Shown piece after piece: positions 1 to 14,653 of a stretch of 64,000 bases of DNA. The notes below the pieces were generated by a model. That model was not told the origin of the DNA. It searched no databases and saw only the letters and a program-made list of their open reading frames with translations. Each line of letters starts with the position of its first letter. The first letter of the stretch is position 1. The position numbers and the translations under genes were made by a program. Origin of the DNA: Polydactylus sextarius (taxonomy: Eukaryota > Chordata > Actinopteri > Polynemidae); the NCBI GenBank assembly GCA_016801845.1, contig CM028915.1:9607001-9671000 (forward strand). Direction: 5' to 3'.

Positions 1-3000
1 ATGTTGAAGGACACGCCACTTTATGCGTAAAACGTCGACACGCAGTATAATTGATACAGCATTAACATGAAGAAATTGCATGCATAATTTCAATAATTTG
101 AAGTAATGTTTAAAGGTACACTGAGACTGTACTGAGGATGGAATCACACGCTTGTTCATTTGTGTTAACTTGTTAATTCACTTGACGATTGAGTTACGTG
201 TCTGAAAAACTTTTCTGTCAAATATATCCCAGTTTAATCTCTAGCAGAAATGCATCTCTAAAAAAAACAGACTTTAAAATTCTGCGAGCTTCTTCTCTAA
301 TAAATCTAAATGGATTTTATTTCATCTACATCAAATTTTATGCTGTGTTGGAAACTCTGCGAAAAAATACATCTCGTTGAAAAGAGGAACACTGACATTT
401 CGTTTTATTGAAAATAAATGCTGGCTAATGTATGAGGCAGCACAACCAGTGAATGTGGCCTGTAAGACATTGGTTTAATGGCGTCTTAAAATCACTGCCA
501 TAAATGCACAATTACTCATTTGTTATAGATAATACAACAGGAGAGAAGCAGTGTATGTTTTTTGAAAAATATGTGTGGGAGTGTTCGTTGAATTATCATG
601 TCTGATGTTTTCATGTTTTCTTCAAAAATACAAACAAACCATGTATTTCTTTTATCACTTACCAAGTTTCTGAAATAAGGTTTGGTACTGACGGCGAGAG
701 CTGAAGTAGACATCAGACACCTGAAAGAAGTTTGCAAATTACACATTTTTTTGTGGCCTTAATTAAGTTTTTTATGATTAAAAGGGACTCGCTCACCTAA
801 GAGCTCAAAGCTGAGAAGATTTTCAACTCAGTTCTCTTCCTCTAATGAGCACAGATAATAGAAATGTGGAACACAACTCGCCAAAATAACCGGCAAAACA
901 AGATACTTGGGTACATTCCACATAATGTCACCCTCCCAGAGACTTTTCCCTCCTCTGCCTCTACTGTTTACATGCATTTGCAGAAAAATGTGATCTTGTT
1001 ATGCACCAGGGAGAAAGGAAGAATTATGAGCGGTGGGCCATTTCTCACTAGAATTGGTGGAAATCACATTCCCTAACATACAACGACTCCCAAAGCACCA
1101 TAGTTTAACTTTCAGGGCCCCAATGCCCATCCATCACCACAATCGAAAAGATGATTTACAAGGACGCTAGGACTCCTACCAATGATAAATTAACTGGGAA
1201 AAGATCCTTTCTTCATTCTCCAAGGACTCCACACTAAATGCCCTTATTCCATAAGGTCTTGTATTATTTCACTGTCAAGGCTTTGCTTAAAAAAGATAAC
1301 ACAGCTATTCAACTGTCACCGGAAATTTCATCAAACATCAATTCTTTTAATTCCCTCACTGGATCATCAAATTAGATTAGACTACCTTTATTAAAATGGG
1401 AAGAGGGGTGGTCTGCAGACTCATAAACTAAAAAGAAAAAAAAAGACGCTTGTGGCATACTGTAGGATGTAAGTATATTATAATACAGATATTCTACATT
1501 AAGATAGAAATGTGACTGCATACTGAATACAACACTTTATCACACACACTGAAGCTCTAGAAATAAGTCATCCAGTTGTGGATTTTTTTCTTCTTCTTCT
1601 TTTCTTTTGCCAGTGGTGAAAGATCATGAGCAATTTCGGGGCCGGGTGGCCTGGAACACAAGTTTTGCCTGAGGGGATTGAGTAATGGTGTAGTAATAGT
1701 ATATCTACAGTAAGTAAGTTCTCCTAAAGGGTGTGTACCAAGACAGAGAGAGAGATTGAACAGACGGTGGAGGACTGAACAGCCTCAATATAATGTACAA
1801 ACTCTAACTTGTACATTATTAATGTGGGTTCATCAATCTGGGTTTTATCACACAATCTGCAGCTGGAATATGTTTCAAGTTTAATAGTAATTGCAGCACT
1901 GGGTGTGAGCACAACAAATCTCACATCGTGCTTCACTAATTACATTTTTTGTGATGTTATGTTGTATATTGTAAGCAAAGTAGTTACATAATGGTCACAT
2001 TTTATTATTTTTTTAGATTTTTAAAAAGAGGATTTCTTTCTGTGCACAACCAATTGTTTTGGTTTGGTATTCTGTCCTGCCATAAAAGTATTTTTTGCAT
2101 AAGCTTCTTGGAGCTGTTCCTGCATCTGTACCGCCACACTCAGGAATCGCTCCCTGTCACCACATCTAAGTCACTTTGCTCACCAGAGAGAGAGACAGGG
2201 GGACACTATGGGATGATAAGTGCTGTTAAAAATTTTTTGCAAAAAAAGAAAAAAAGATAAGGCTGCTTTTATCCACAAAGGACTGAGGACAATAAGGAAA
2301 AACTTTCAGGAAAGAAGAGAAGCAAAAATGAATATACTTTTAAAAAGTGTCACAAGCATTTTGAGAATAATTGTATCTGGTATTTAAAGTTCGTATTGGG
2401 TTTTTTTTTAGCCATTCAGCAAAGATTCTACTCGTAACAACACACTGTTAGATGACTTGTTATACTTTTACTTTTCCTCATATGACAGTGACTGTAGCGC
2501 CATAGGATTTTATCCCTGTTATGCATTTAGACTGCCTTGTTACATAACTGTTTCAAGTAAATACGACCACACTAGCCTGAAAGACTGAACAATAGCTCGC
2601 CTTAATGAGCGGTGCATATTCGTATGTGGATGTGTGTGTTTGTGTGTTTGTGAGTATAAGCCACTCCAGACAGCTTCACAGTTGATGGGATTCTTTTTAG
2701 CACACTCAGCAATATGTTGATGCATTTTTTTTCCTCCTACTCTTTCCACCCCACCCCTTACTCCATTCCCTCAACTAGACGTTGAGTTTGTATTCTATAG
2801 CTGACTTAGGGGTGCTTGAAATGCATGGTTCTGCCGCACTATGATCAACACCAGGCCCTGTTAGACCAGCGAGGGAATCTGCATCAGGGTTCACTCGAGG
2901 GCAGACAGCATTCATCACCGAAGTGCTCTGTTGTGAGTTATGAGCTGCTGTAGCTGTCATTATGGGTCAAAAACCTCCTGACAGTACTATAGTACAAAGT

Positions 3001-4539
3001 TTCTGTGACCACAGGAGACATAAAACAATAGCATCAAAATGGTAGTTCTTTTGTTGTGTGATAGTAAGCCAGCAAAGCAACCAAAACTATTGAGGAAGTC
3101 CATAATGGAACTTGAAATTGGTTCTGTCTGGATGCTGTTTGACTTTGCTGTCCACTTTCCCAGACAGTGCAGACAGCAGTGTTAGCTACTTGTGACCTGC
3201 TTTTACATTTAGTCTTAGTCATCGACCTTTGGATTAAAAACCCATGTTTAGCCTTAGTCCTTATTTTCTAATTTTCCAATTTTACACGACTAAAAACTTC
3301 ATCCCAGTTGACCACAGTGTTGCGTACCCTTTATTCTAATGATAGTCAAGAATAAGAATGAGCAATTTAGTCCAACTTCAGCAAACTGCTTTCAAACAAT
3401 ATTTCACCCAAATGATTTCACGCCCAAAGAAAAAATGGAAATGCAAATTTGCCACAAAATGACAGCTTCTATGATTAAAAATGCAGCTTTGCAGAAAGGG
3501 TGTCTGGTCTGATGTTGCTAATTTAAGCAATGACAAAGCCATGCATTGTTTTGTGTTTTTTTCCTTTCTATTGTTGGTCAAATTGGACCAGATATAACCT
3601 TGTGTCTTTGCTCCGAGCCTTGTTGTTGTCATTTGTTAACCATTGGTTCAGTGTTGTACTGACCACACAGGAAATTGTTTTCGGTCTCTTTAATTTTTAA
3701 CTCTTTAATTTTCTTGACATCAAGATTTTGGTTAAGTTTTCTGACTATGTATTTTATTATTGCCTGTCTTTGTTAATCATATGGCATGTTGATGCAGACA
3801 CATTTGGTGTTTAATGAAAATGGTGCTGTCTTGTTATTGTCTCATCTTAGTTATGGAAAAACAGGATGTTGAACATATTTATAGTTTGGTCGAGGAAATC
3901 AACACTTGCAGACTTGGAGCTGCAGCTGTAGTTTACTAATGTGATCACTCTGGATACTTGGTTACATTGAAAACCTTGGCACCTCCACAGCAATGAACTT
4001 TATTCCTTCAACTGAGATTAAGTTTCAAGTCTGTTTGTCAGTTAACACAATGACACAATGAATTTAGGTGAACATTAGGTTGTGGATCAAGAAAAGGAAA
4101 TAAATACTTCATTTTTTATTTCATTCATTATTTCATACTTGATACTAAAAGTGTGTCTTCTCTTTTTCATCACAATTCTTCCATCCTGATTCACCCAGAA
4201 AGAAAAAAAATCAATAATAGATCATAGTTTATCTTCATCATCTTGTGAGAAAAAGACTTCTGGGTTCCCCCAGGGTAGTTTTGCTGAAGTAGTTTTTCTC
4301 ATGACTTTTACAAAAAGTGGAGAAAAATAAGAATACAAAGGAAAATATGGTATTGCTCTGTTGAAATTAAAACCATTTTAATCAATATCTGGTTTATGTG
4401 ATGTTTATGTATTGAGTATGGTGTCCAATGAAAACGGCATCCACCCATCCACCGTTTTCATCTTGCTGCTTTGCTGCTTTTCCAAAGTTGGGATGTGGTG
4501 AAGCTCCTCCTGGAGGATCCCATGGCATCCTCAAGTTAG
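1..4539. other. Intergenic DNA, no gene recognised
   Basis: No open frame here resembles a known protein, and no splice-bounded coding block could be made out. Frames up to about 89 codons exist on both strands, but they have no domain-like composition and overlap low-complexity DNA such as the A-rich run near 2,240-2,256. The stretch holds a short perfect hairpin at 1,790-1,819 (listed separately). It contains no recognised promoter, tRNA or intact repeat. In mammals the region upstream of EDIL3 is a gene desert, and an empty flank agrees with that, but agreement is not proof. Distant enhancers could be present and would not be visible from one sequence. Confidence 0.6.
1790..1819. repeat. 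11-bp perfect inverted repeat with 8-nt loop
   Basis: The arms at 1,790-1,800 and 1,809-1,819 are exact reverse complements and contain the palindromic core TGTACA. The spacer is 8 nt. The arms are AT-rich, so a chance origin is quite possible in a window this long. No flanking transposon sequence or target-site duplication was recognised. Confidence 0.7.
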
Positions 4540-4800
4540 ATCAGATGTATAATCTCTCCAACATGTTCTGAGTGTACCCTGAGGTCTCCTCCCATTTGGA
4601 CATGCTCTTAAAACCTCCATAGGGAAGTGCCCAGGAGGTCTCCTGTTCAGATGCCTGACATACTGCCTCCTTTGGACACCAAAGAGCACTATCTTTATTC
4701 TAACCACCCCTGTGGAATAAAGTGATTTCAGATACTTTTAGCCCAAAGCTCGTGACCTTAGGTGATGGTCAGAGGATGGATTGACCGGTAAATTGACTAG
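4540..4800. repeat. Decayed interspersed fish repeat
   Basis: The order of phrases matches a repeat common in teleost genomes. It has a 'ctccaacatgttctg' block near 4,557, then 'gaggtctcctcccattt' near 4,590, then the 'cccaggaggtctcctgttcagatgcc' type block near 4,630. It ends with 'cccaaagctcgtgacc' and a 'ggattgaccggtaaattgac' type end near 4,740-4,796. The copy is strongly diverged with internal deletions, so it is old. I recognise it by memory of the pattern and do not assign a family name. It is likely a retrotransposon fragment with no coding capacity left. Confidence 0.7.
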
Positions 4801-5589
4801 GACCTCCATTTTTCTTCTCAGGTTATGATAGGTATTAGCCTAGCTCTAACCAACCGTTACCAACTATCTGGTCAAAGTTTGATTTTCACTTAAAACAAGA
4901 AACAGTATGACATGATGTAGGGCTCGTTCAATGTAGCTTTGTCTGAAGAACTTAGACCTCAAAACAACACCATGTTCCTCACAATAGTTGTGAGAAAGCA
5001 TTGTTCCTCTGTTCTAATTAACTGGATCACGTCTGTGCCAAAAATAAACCCAAGGACTGATTTGTTTTAGGCATGTGGAGATGGAAAAAAAGATCTTCAG
5101 ATAGAACACCCAAGTCTGTGGGGATAGATACCCTGAAAACCTGCATAAATTATAACAGTATATTGTACACAGAAATCTCTCATCTCTCTGAATAACGTGA
5201 CCTAATTTCATATACCTGGGGGACCCGGCAGCATCTTTAACTCCCATTGCCACATATTCTAACACTCACATAGAAGGAAAAACATTCCAGCAGATCACAG
5301 AACGCAGAGATCTTGGAGTGTGACGACCGGAGGTAAAACACAGTTCAGCGCAGGTCGACATCTGGTTTTTGAAAGTGAGCTTTCACAACACTGTCGACTT
5401 GAAAGCAAAACACAAATGATGACTTAACAATTGGCTACATGTATGATTCATCATGTGTTGGCTTGAAAGGTGGGTAAGGAAGACATCAAGAGTGTGCTAT
5501 GAAAGTTGAAGTACATTCTATGTAACTCTCTAGATCAAATGACTGTGTGTAATTAGGAATCTAGCAAGAATTACCACCTAATTCTACAG

Positions 5590-5770
5590 TTCCCACTAGC
5601 TCAGTGGGAGGGTTTTAGCATCTTTCGCCTCTTTGTTTAGCCCTGTACTTTACTGTTTTGGTTCACTCTCACCTCTTCCTTTAACCTCATTTCTTGCTGC
5701 AGTAAGCAGCTGTTTTAAGCAGAAAAAAAATATACTGGAAAAAAAAAGCATTTAAAGGTGGAGTAAGCAG
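5590..5770. repeat. Probable decayed teleost interspersed repeat
   Basis: Phrases such as 'agcatctttcgcctctttg', 'tttagccctgtactttactg' and 'ttggttcactctcacctc', followed by a 'gcatttaaaggtggagtaag' end, look like a short repeat seen in many fish genomes. There is no coding capacity. The identification rests on memory of the pattern only, and the borders are approximate. Confidence 0.45.
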
Positions 5771-8700
5771 CTCTGAAGAAAAACTGTTTGAACTCAACAG
5801 AAAAACAAATACCCCCACAACCACTTTACATGTAAGTCCTTCTTTTAGAAGTACCCCCCACCCCACTGTGCAGTCTCCACTCCATCAGTGTTAATGCAGC
5901 TCTTTGCCCTTTTTCCTGACTCCCTTTTTTATACCTCTGTACTGGTGATAGCTGTAGCCTGAGGCATTATGTTTTCAGGTTGTCAGTCTATACATTCTTG
6001 AGAACATGATATCTCAGTAATACCCTGAGGGAATATTGTCAAATTTAGTACAAACATTCACTAGGATTCAACAATGAAGTGATAAAACTCAACACAAAAC
6101 AAGTTTGTGGCTATAAGAATCCATTCTTATATTAACCACAGCTGCTCTGTAAAGTGCAGGCATACACCTGAAGCACACGTACAAATACACAACTAGACAA
6201 CTGTGACTAGATAAATTTAGAATTTGACCAAAAAAAAGCATACTGGATTACAATCACTTACTTTTCTTTTAATACAGTTTTAAATTTGTACACATTTTTT
6301 GATTCTAAAGTAATACCCTTTTTTGAAAAAAAAACAAAGTTTTTATAGCGTTATAATGAGGCCAAGAGAACGCACACAGTATGAGAGAAGATCAATAGTG
6401 CATAATGTGAGGCTTAGTGTTTCAGCTCAACAATTGTCTCTCTGAGAGTGAGGGATAGTTCCACTTAAGGTGTGCCTAACAATCCCACAACTTCAAACCA
6501 AACAGACGCAGGCTATATGGACCTAACAGCTTGATATGCAAACAGGCATGGCAGGGCTACAGCAAGCAATAAACATGCTAATTTTGGAGTGTAACAGTCA
6601 CTTATCGGAAGCTGGGGGGAAAAAAAAGGAAAAGAAGAAGAAAAAAAAAAAAAAAAAAAACAACAACAAAATAAAAAGCAGCCACATCAAAAATGGCTTA
6701 TGGCATTCTCTACACCTCTGCAACAAACAGAGGCAGCAGTTAGCAGGCACAGCAGGCGTTACGGGGCTGAGTGTTACAGCCATAGTTTGTTTTCTGCTTT
6801 CCACCCACAACTTATAAAATATTAAAGGGCTATTTTGATTAGAATAACATAACCATCACTTCTGGCATTTACATATAAAGTGTAAGCTTTCAATGGAATA
6901 ATGCCTCTGCTCAAGGACAGGATAATATTGTTTATGGAAAACATCTATAGCCTTTTATTTCTCCTGGCCCTTATTATTGTGTGTGTGTGTATGTGTGTTT
7001 AGACTTAGACTTAGAATATAGACTTTCTCACTTAAAGATGAAATGAAAACCAATTCAGCTTTAGTTTCCTTTGAGAATGTCACACCAATTTAACATATGA
7101 TGTGAAAGATATGAGCTTGAATGAAACCTAATAGCTTCGTATTTGTGTCTGATAACACTTACAACCACAAGTGTGTTTATATCTCAGCTGACTGTTTCAT
7201 ATTTCATTTACTGGTAAAGTGATCATTCTTCTTTTAATTGAGTTGTGAAAAAGGGATAACCCACATTTTTTAAATTGCTTCACATTTAAATTGCTAAATT
7301 GCATGGGAGGAAAATTAAAGTTAAGACAAACACTAATGTTAAGCTTCTTGTGGTTTTACACTGTTGTAAGCTGCAACGCCTCCATGCCGAAAATGATTCA
7401 TTTTTGGTCTTGATGGGAATGCTGTTTTTCCAGGATGCCAATGTCCCTTTTTCACTCTCTGATTTGAAAAGCAAATATGTTACAGAATCTCATCAACGAG
7501 GAGAAATAACGTTCAGATAAATTGTGTGCGATTCTGACAAAGACGCGTCAGGGATGATGATGGAGGGCCAAGATGATCTCTCACAGTCATTTTAGCGCGT
7601 TTGTTGACACCTTTTGTCATGCCCTTGAAGAAATAGATGGGCCCGGTGAATGTTAGACGACAAAGAAAATTATGCTATAGATTTCTTTCTTTCTTTTTTT
7701 TTTTTTTTGACGTCAGTGTCAATTTGCCCTTCTTTGATGAATCTCGCAGCACATTGCCTGAGGAACACTATGTCCTTATTAATGGAATTTAAGGATTTAA
7801 AGGTGTGCTGTGTGTCCTATTCTATAAGTTCAGACTCAGAAAATCTGAGAGCACAATCTAAATGTCTTTGCCATGAATTTTGATGCTGTGCACTGATGTT
7901 TCTCCTAGAAAAGAAAATAGTGATTCTTCAGTGGGTTTCTTGAAGGTTCTGTTCACTCAGAAATGAAATGAGTCTTCGGGGTATTAATATTGTAGACCTT
8001 CTCTTGTCAACAGTCTGACTGAGGACTGAGGTATGTTTATGTACTTTTAGTATACTCTGTGAAGGTTGTATTGCACAGTCTGGGTTTTTTTTTTTACATC
8101 CTCAGTATTATACCAAGTATATTATATCATAATAATGACAAAAAGGTCACAAATATTGGCCATTAGCCATTAATTGTCATGCAATGTCGGTGCTCCTAAC
8201 TCACTCCAAACATTTATTGTTATCTTCATTGGCCATTAATTCAACTTTTTAGACAACTGACATTGTAGAAGGTAATGTTGAAAACACAGTACTTGTGTTG
8301 AAACCCATTTGGTGTCTTGTGGTTTTGACACCAATAAAAGATTTCTCACTCTCATTTTTTTTATGTTTTGTATAGCTGTTTTCTTTCAAGCAGCGGTCCA
8401 TTTCTCTCTTGCTTATGACTTTTCTCTCTCTCTCTCTTATTATTAGTTTTGTTTCCTACCTCTGTGTCACTGCAGTGCCTTGTCTCTGTGCCCATCTGCC
8501 CATCTATCATCATCTCTTATTTCCAGCCAAGCGTTGAGCCATGGGAATCCACGAGGTCATCCCAAATTTTAGTTCTGTAGCAGCTGCCAGCCACACCGTC
8601 TATTTGATAAGCACTTCGATTTCCTGCAAAGATCCTTTCATCAAAACTCTCCAGGGGAGTAAATTCAATTTCCATTTTAAAGTATTTCAGGTACTTTGCA

Positions 8701-10060
8701 ATAAAGAGGCCCAGGTGTCAGTGTAATGTTTGGGCACCCTCTAGATGTGTCGCATTTATGTTGATTGTCTGTTTGGTTTATGATCATGCCATAAAATGTA
8801 GTGATACACTTGATCCCCTGTGGTGAAGATGAGGAAAAGAATAAGAGGAAAGTACATCATTTAAAATGAAGTTTGTCAGGATAGTCTTAAGCTTTTTGGG
8901 CTCTTTGTGGCTTTTAACGATATCATGTATCAGTGTATTAAATCATTTAAAAAAAGAAGTTAGAGCAAGCAGTAGGATGCCGATTGCCATTACTATTTTA
9001 TACTGTAGATCTCTGCTGGAGAAAAATCTGTTTTTGTGTTTCATGCTGCACCCAAATACTCCGTTGTTGACCCAAGGTTTTCCAGCTGTGAAGCACGCCT
9101 CCTGTAGCGAGTGTGGGATGGTTGAAGAAGGAAGTGTGGAGGGCCAAGATTTGAGGCAAAGAGGCTTTATGAGGTGAAAGGGACAGTTGTGTGCAGGCAT
9201 TCGGAACACAACTGAAAGTTATCGTAGTTTGGCCTGTTTAGGTCAGGTCACATTAAGATTCTGCACCAGATTCTCACTAAAACAGTCAAAACTGCTTGAC
9301 ATTAAATCTAAATATACAAATATATAACACTCTCACTCCTATCACACTATTAAAATGTATATATTTAATTGTTAGGAATAAGGAAGAGCATGTATGCCGT
9401 CATATTTTAATCCTCCTAAGCAGACCAACAGCAGTTGTATCATCCAGATACCATCCATCTGCCGTGACCTGCTGCACTCTGAGTTGTATAAACTCAAGTG
9501 GGTTGCTGTTATGAATTTTTTAACAAACTCCAAAATTCTTAATTTCTACTGTATATAAAAAAAGTTTCAGAGGTGTTGATCGCATTGGGTAATTTTATTT
9601 ATTTAAAATCTTATCAGGCATGTTATTCTTCTGTGTTATTACTCGTGTGGGTGTTATGCATTATAGAATTATACAGAATGTATTGTAAACATCAGTTGTG
9701 TGAGATATTCACAAAGCTCAAAGATCCCACCCTGGCATTACTTATCCCATCTGTTGTTTTAAATTCATAGCACTTGCTGTTACTCTGTGGTGCAGCTATT
9801 CAGAAATACATAATGGAGTAATCATATACAGCACTGATGTACATACTCTCAGCCAAATGACAGGCAGCGCTGTTGAATGGTCCTTTCCCAGTCGCCACAA
9901 AATTAATTGTGGGTTACCTCTGGTTTAGTCTTCCTCTTGGTATTGAAAATGCTATGATGTCTGCAGTTTCATCACTCATGTTGAAAAAAAAAAAACAAAT
10001 TTTATAAATGTAAAAGTGTAGCAAATAGATGAGTTTTCCTTTGTTTTTGCTTTATGCTTG

Positions 10061-10079
10061 TGTGTGTGTGTGTGTGTGT
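10061..10079. repeat. (GT)n microsatellite
   Basis: An uninterrupted GT dinucleotide run of about nine units in intergenic DNA. It is likely length-polymorphic; no other role is visible. Confidence 0.9.
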
Positions 10080-13000
10080 TGGATATGTGCCATGACTTTG
10101 ATGGCGTTCTCTCAAAAAACGAAACAAAATAAAAGTAACTCCAGGTTTTAACAGGTTTACTTAGGTAGGTAACGGATTAATTTAGTGACCAAGCAAATAC
10201 GTTTTGTTTGTTTTGTTGCAAGTTGCAAATTAACTTACTTTAGTCAATTTAGCCGCTTGTACGTCGTGACTAAGTGATTATTCCAAAAAGTGTAGCTCCT
10301 TTCAACTCATGATAAATATCTGTAGTTTTTAACAGGATCTTCTCTTGTGCTTTATGATAACTCTATTCAACAACGCATTACATAATTCACACACTTAATT
10401 ACGGTTAAGTCGCTCTGGCTGAGGAACTGTAGTCGATTGTGTTGAATTCATTCTCTGTAATATAATGTAATTCGCGCTGGCAAAACAATGAAATGTTGGC
10501 CTGGCACACCATTGCAGTAATAAGCAGTGAAGTATTGGAAATCTGCTCAGACATGATAAGAGGTTTTTCCTCACACTGCCGCCGCTCGAGCCAATCATCA
10601 TTCAATCATGTAATGTTTGGCTACTTCTCTGCCAGTGTCCTTGGCCCTGGCAAAGCACCAAACCATTGGTGACTTGATCTCCACTTATAAATTTTTGTAG
10701 ACCGGGAAACACTTCCCAGGCTTACAGATGGCAGAGCATCACGCCATAAACACGGCAGTAGAAATCTGCATGGGAGGAGTTCATGTAGTGTGTAGTGTAA
10801 TGAGATTTTTGCACAAGGAAAAATAAATTGAATATGCGAGGAAGATTAGTTACATGTGTAGAACCTGTTGTGTGTCTGTTAACATTATTTAACAGGCTAT
10901 ACTCTGTGTTTGCAGTTGTTAAATACAAATATGCCGATTTTATGCAACATTAATATTTCATTCAACGTTACTGTGGACAAAGGCATTACATTATTACCTA
11001 GTACTCTCTGTCAAGCATTAATTTAAGTTTTTTTTTCTTTTTCTTTTAATAACGTGGTTTCACTGATGGGGCACGTTTGCTATTCAGATCATTTTTTAAT
11101 CAAATCTTTTTTTTATTCAAATACCAGCCTTGAAGTTGACACTGAAACAGTTATTTCCAGCGTAGAATATTTCTTTTCTTTGAAATGCAACCAGCTAAGT
11201 GGGTCAGAAAAGGTAACTGATGCTCCCGTATCGTTTTGAAGGAAATTTTGGCGGGTACAAAACAATATATAACAAAAAATGCTCATCACTGCTGTACCCT
11301 ATATTTATTATAGGATCTTCCATTGTCAACAAAATAAGAATCTGTGTCTCTGTGTGTTGTGTGTCGCACAGGACATACAGTATGTGTTTGAGTGTGTGGC
11401 AAACATAGACAGTACAGGTGAACAGTCTGTTAGGCCCTTCAGTTTTGGTCCATGACTAACAGACATGTTTTTTTCCTTTTCTTGGAGAAATCAACATGTT
11501 TGTCACGTGAAAACAAAGGGAGAGAGAGAAAAAAAAAGAAGATTAAATCATAAATAAGCAAACAGCCACACATGATAGACATCTTCCATTTCCCTTAGAT
11601 GTGAAACATTGGATGTTTCCACATCCAGTTTCTGCTACAGCTACATATTCAACACCCCACCCCTCCTGCCCCCTTCTCTTTTCTATTTGTGCACAAAGGG
11701 TGTCGAACACAGAGATAAAACTGAGCTTGATTTACAGGTACCAGTCTGGAAGTGACACTGTGAGGGTGGTCATGATAAATCTGTTCAGATCCAAAATAAA
11801 AGAGGGAGACAAGCATGTCACTTCATCAGTGAAGGAGAGAGGACATTTCAAAGCTTTAGTGGTTTATGTTTTTTCTGTGCTCATCCAACTACTACACAGC
11901 TCTCACGTGGAGGAATAAATAAAGGGCCCTTGACAAGATGGCCTCCTGGAAATGACGAGTGACTGTCTTCCTGCCAGACAGGAGATAGAGGCCTGATTCC
12001 AAATAAGCTAAACTCACCGTGTTACTGTCAAAGCCAAGTTATGCCAGTACTTTAAACAACTGGCCATCACTCTGATCCACAACAACAACCTCTTTCTACA
12101 TGTAACAATCCCTCCACGTTTCTTTTCTTTTCTCCTTTGTGTTAACCTCGTCTGTTGGTCAGTGCTACACCCTACATATTTCAGGCATCAGTTCTAGTGT
12201 AGCAGATACTGAATATCTGACCTTGCATTGGTTTGAATTTCAATGAAGGCAGCATTTTCTAAATAAAAACACCATCATTCCCACTGCAGTTTTCTTTGCT
12301 CACAGAAAACCAGAACCACTTTTATTTGTTTTTACATAGCAAAAATACCTGTATGTGTACCATGCATAAACTACAGATCATGAAACATTTACAAGCGCGA
12401 TCTTTCTCCATCCAGGGGATGTGTCACTTTTATGAACTGTGGGCACATTTCTCTATATGGACTCTTCATCCTGACTATATGACACCTTACAGTTAATCAA
12501 ACTCTTTACTCGCGTTTCACCACAGATAAATTTACTCTCATATCCTGAAGAATTTGCCCCGTCTGTGGTGGGCTGTGAATTCCTGTAAGTGTTCCTTTAA
12601 GAATCGATAGATCCATATCTTTTCCCACAGTCCCTGTGGTGACTGTAAACTACCTCAGTGGAGAGAGAGCCATGTGATATGGGACGGATGCCGCTTCCCA
12701 GGAGTCACATTTGATGCTCTGATTACTATCTGATGTTGTCTCACTTCTAGTTTCACCAGGGTTATCCAAGTTGTGATATTAATAAAATGGAGGCACTCGA
12801 CAGTGATATTGGAGGCACCTGAGCTCACACAACCTTGAGGGTGGACATTAAGATCAAACTGAACCGACTGTTTGCATTCAGAAGGCTTTTAAGGGGTCTT
12901 GGTCTGTTTAAAATTGTAACTCTGCAAAATTGTAACACCAATACCAAATTAAATACCCATCAGGCCTGAGGGAAACAACATTTTAGCAGTATTGTTCTAA

Positions 13001-13976
13001 TGTACCATAAGATATTTCCTTTTAAAGCACAAAATTCAGTCTTTTCGTCTTGAAAATGAAGATTTTATATCATGTCAGAGATTAGGTGCAAATGCTTATA
13101 AACCAGAGAAAAATACATTATAGTATTGACTCTCCAGTTGAAAAAGTTATTCATTTCATTGTGATGTTATTTTTGCCTGCACTGATAGCTACTCATCCTT
13201 TGATATCTTCAGGCACCATTTGCTATTAATCTGAAGGAATCCTAGATTTGCTTATTATGATCCTTCATTCAGCGCCACGTCAACAACCACCCAATCTGCA
13301 TAAATGCCAAAACATTCAAAAGAGATCCTGAAGTCTCCTCTCATATCTGACTATTGTATATTAGGTTCATTTTACAGCTTCCTTTGATGAAACGACTGGC
13401 TGAATCGGTTGGAGAGTTAATTCCCACAGTAACATGCTTGCATGAGCACAAACCCCCAAGAACCCCTTTTATATCAAGCTCAAGCGCTTCTGTATCCCAG
13501 AGATGGAGAATCCTCCCATGTGATATCTGACTGGGGACCAAGCAGCACACCAAAGACAAAGTCATTTACATATCCCACGTCTCCTGTTTACACGGTTCGC
13601 ATTTATCATTAAAGACAACTTTATGACTTTATGGATAGGTTTTTCAGTGAGCTAGCCATATTAATCAAGCTCAGGTTCAAAAGGAAACAGAGAAATCAGA
13701 AGTAGAAGCCAATATCTTCTTGTCTGTTCGTTGAAGGCCCATGACTTTAGGTAAATACTGAATGCAGATAAAGTGTAGGAGTAAGCAGAAAAGGCAGCAG
13801 CAGACAGGCAGCACCGCTTGCAGAAAGCAGGTTTCTTGGACTCAGCACTTTGCCTTTGCCTGATGTACTGGATTATACAATACACTTGTGTTTTTGAGGG
13901 ACACAGTGATATGTTTGCAAGAGGCAATGTTAGTTTCCATTATGTGGTACAGGGCATTGATAAGATCAACAGTAAA

Positions 13977-13977
13977 G

Positions 13978-14009
<32 letters not shown>

Positions 14010-14010
14010 C
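13977..14010. repeat. A-rich (AAAAG)n pentanucleotide run
   Basis: An A tract is followed by about five AAAAG units. The frames crossing it on both strands are low-complexity Lys/Glu or Phe/Ser strings and are not genes. Confidence 0.85.
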
Positions 14011-14625
14011 CAATAGGGTGTCAGATATGTAGCACTATAGACAGGCGTTCTCCAACTTTGAACAGTCATTGCTGCAAAGCCTGAAGCTCTGTGCTATATA
14101 CAGCGGAGAAAAAGAAAGAAAAAAAAACTGTTACAGTGCTTTACAGTAGGTACAGCAGTAGTGATATGAGCTAAAATACTCACATAGGCCATTCTCAAAG
14201 GAAACATTAAATTGACTGTGATAAAATACCCAGCAGCAGGGGCCACTCGCTGTAGAGATCCATCCTTCTTAAGGTCTTATGGTTCATGGTGGCAAGTTCA
14301 CAAGGCTCTTTAAGAGCAATGCCACACTAAATCTGCTGCGGAGGAAAGGCATTGCTCAACTGACCTCTATGGGTTAAGTGTTTCAACCCCTACACCAAGA
14401 AATTCAATGGAGTTTTATTAACGACGCTTCCACTTTGTACCGCAACACAACTTGTGTTTTTCTGGTTAAATGAGCCCAACCTCAAATCAAACATTCTACA
14501 ATAACATGACAAGTTAGAATTAGTTTTAAAACATAGATGTAACTTTATTTTGTGTTTTCTACCATGATTTACAAATGAAATAATGAAGCAGTTCTAATAT
14601 GAAGTAATCTGATTATATTTTAGGT

Positions 14626-14653
14626 TAATTGATTATTATTAAATAATCAATTA
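14626..14653. repeat. 12-bp AT-rich inverted repeat
   Basis: The arms at 14,626-14,637 and 14,642-14,653 are exact reverse complements around a 4-nt spacer. With only A, T and one G/C pair per arm, chance is a good explanation. Confidence 0.6.

Noticed and set aside
6598..6817. Frames on both strands across a poly-A region
   Set aside because: Low-complexity Lys or Phe strings over a homopolymer.
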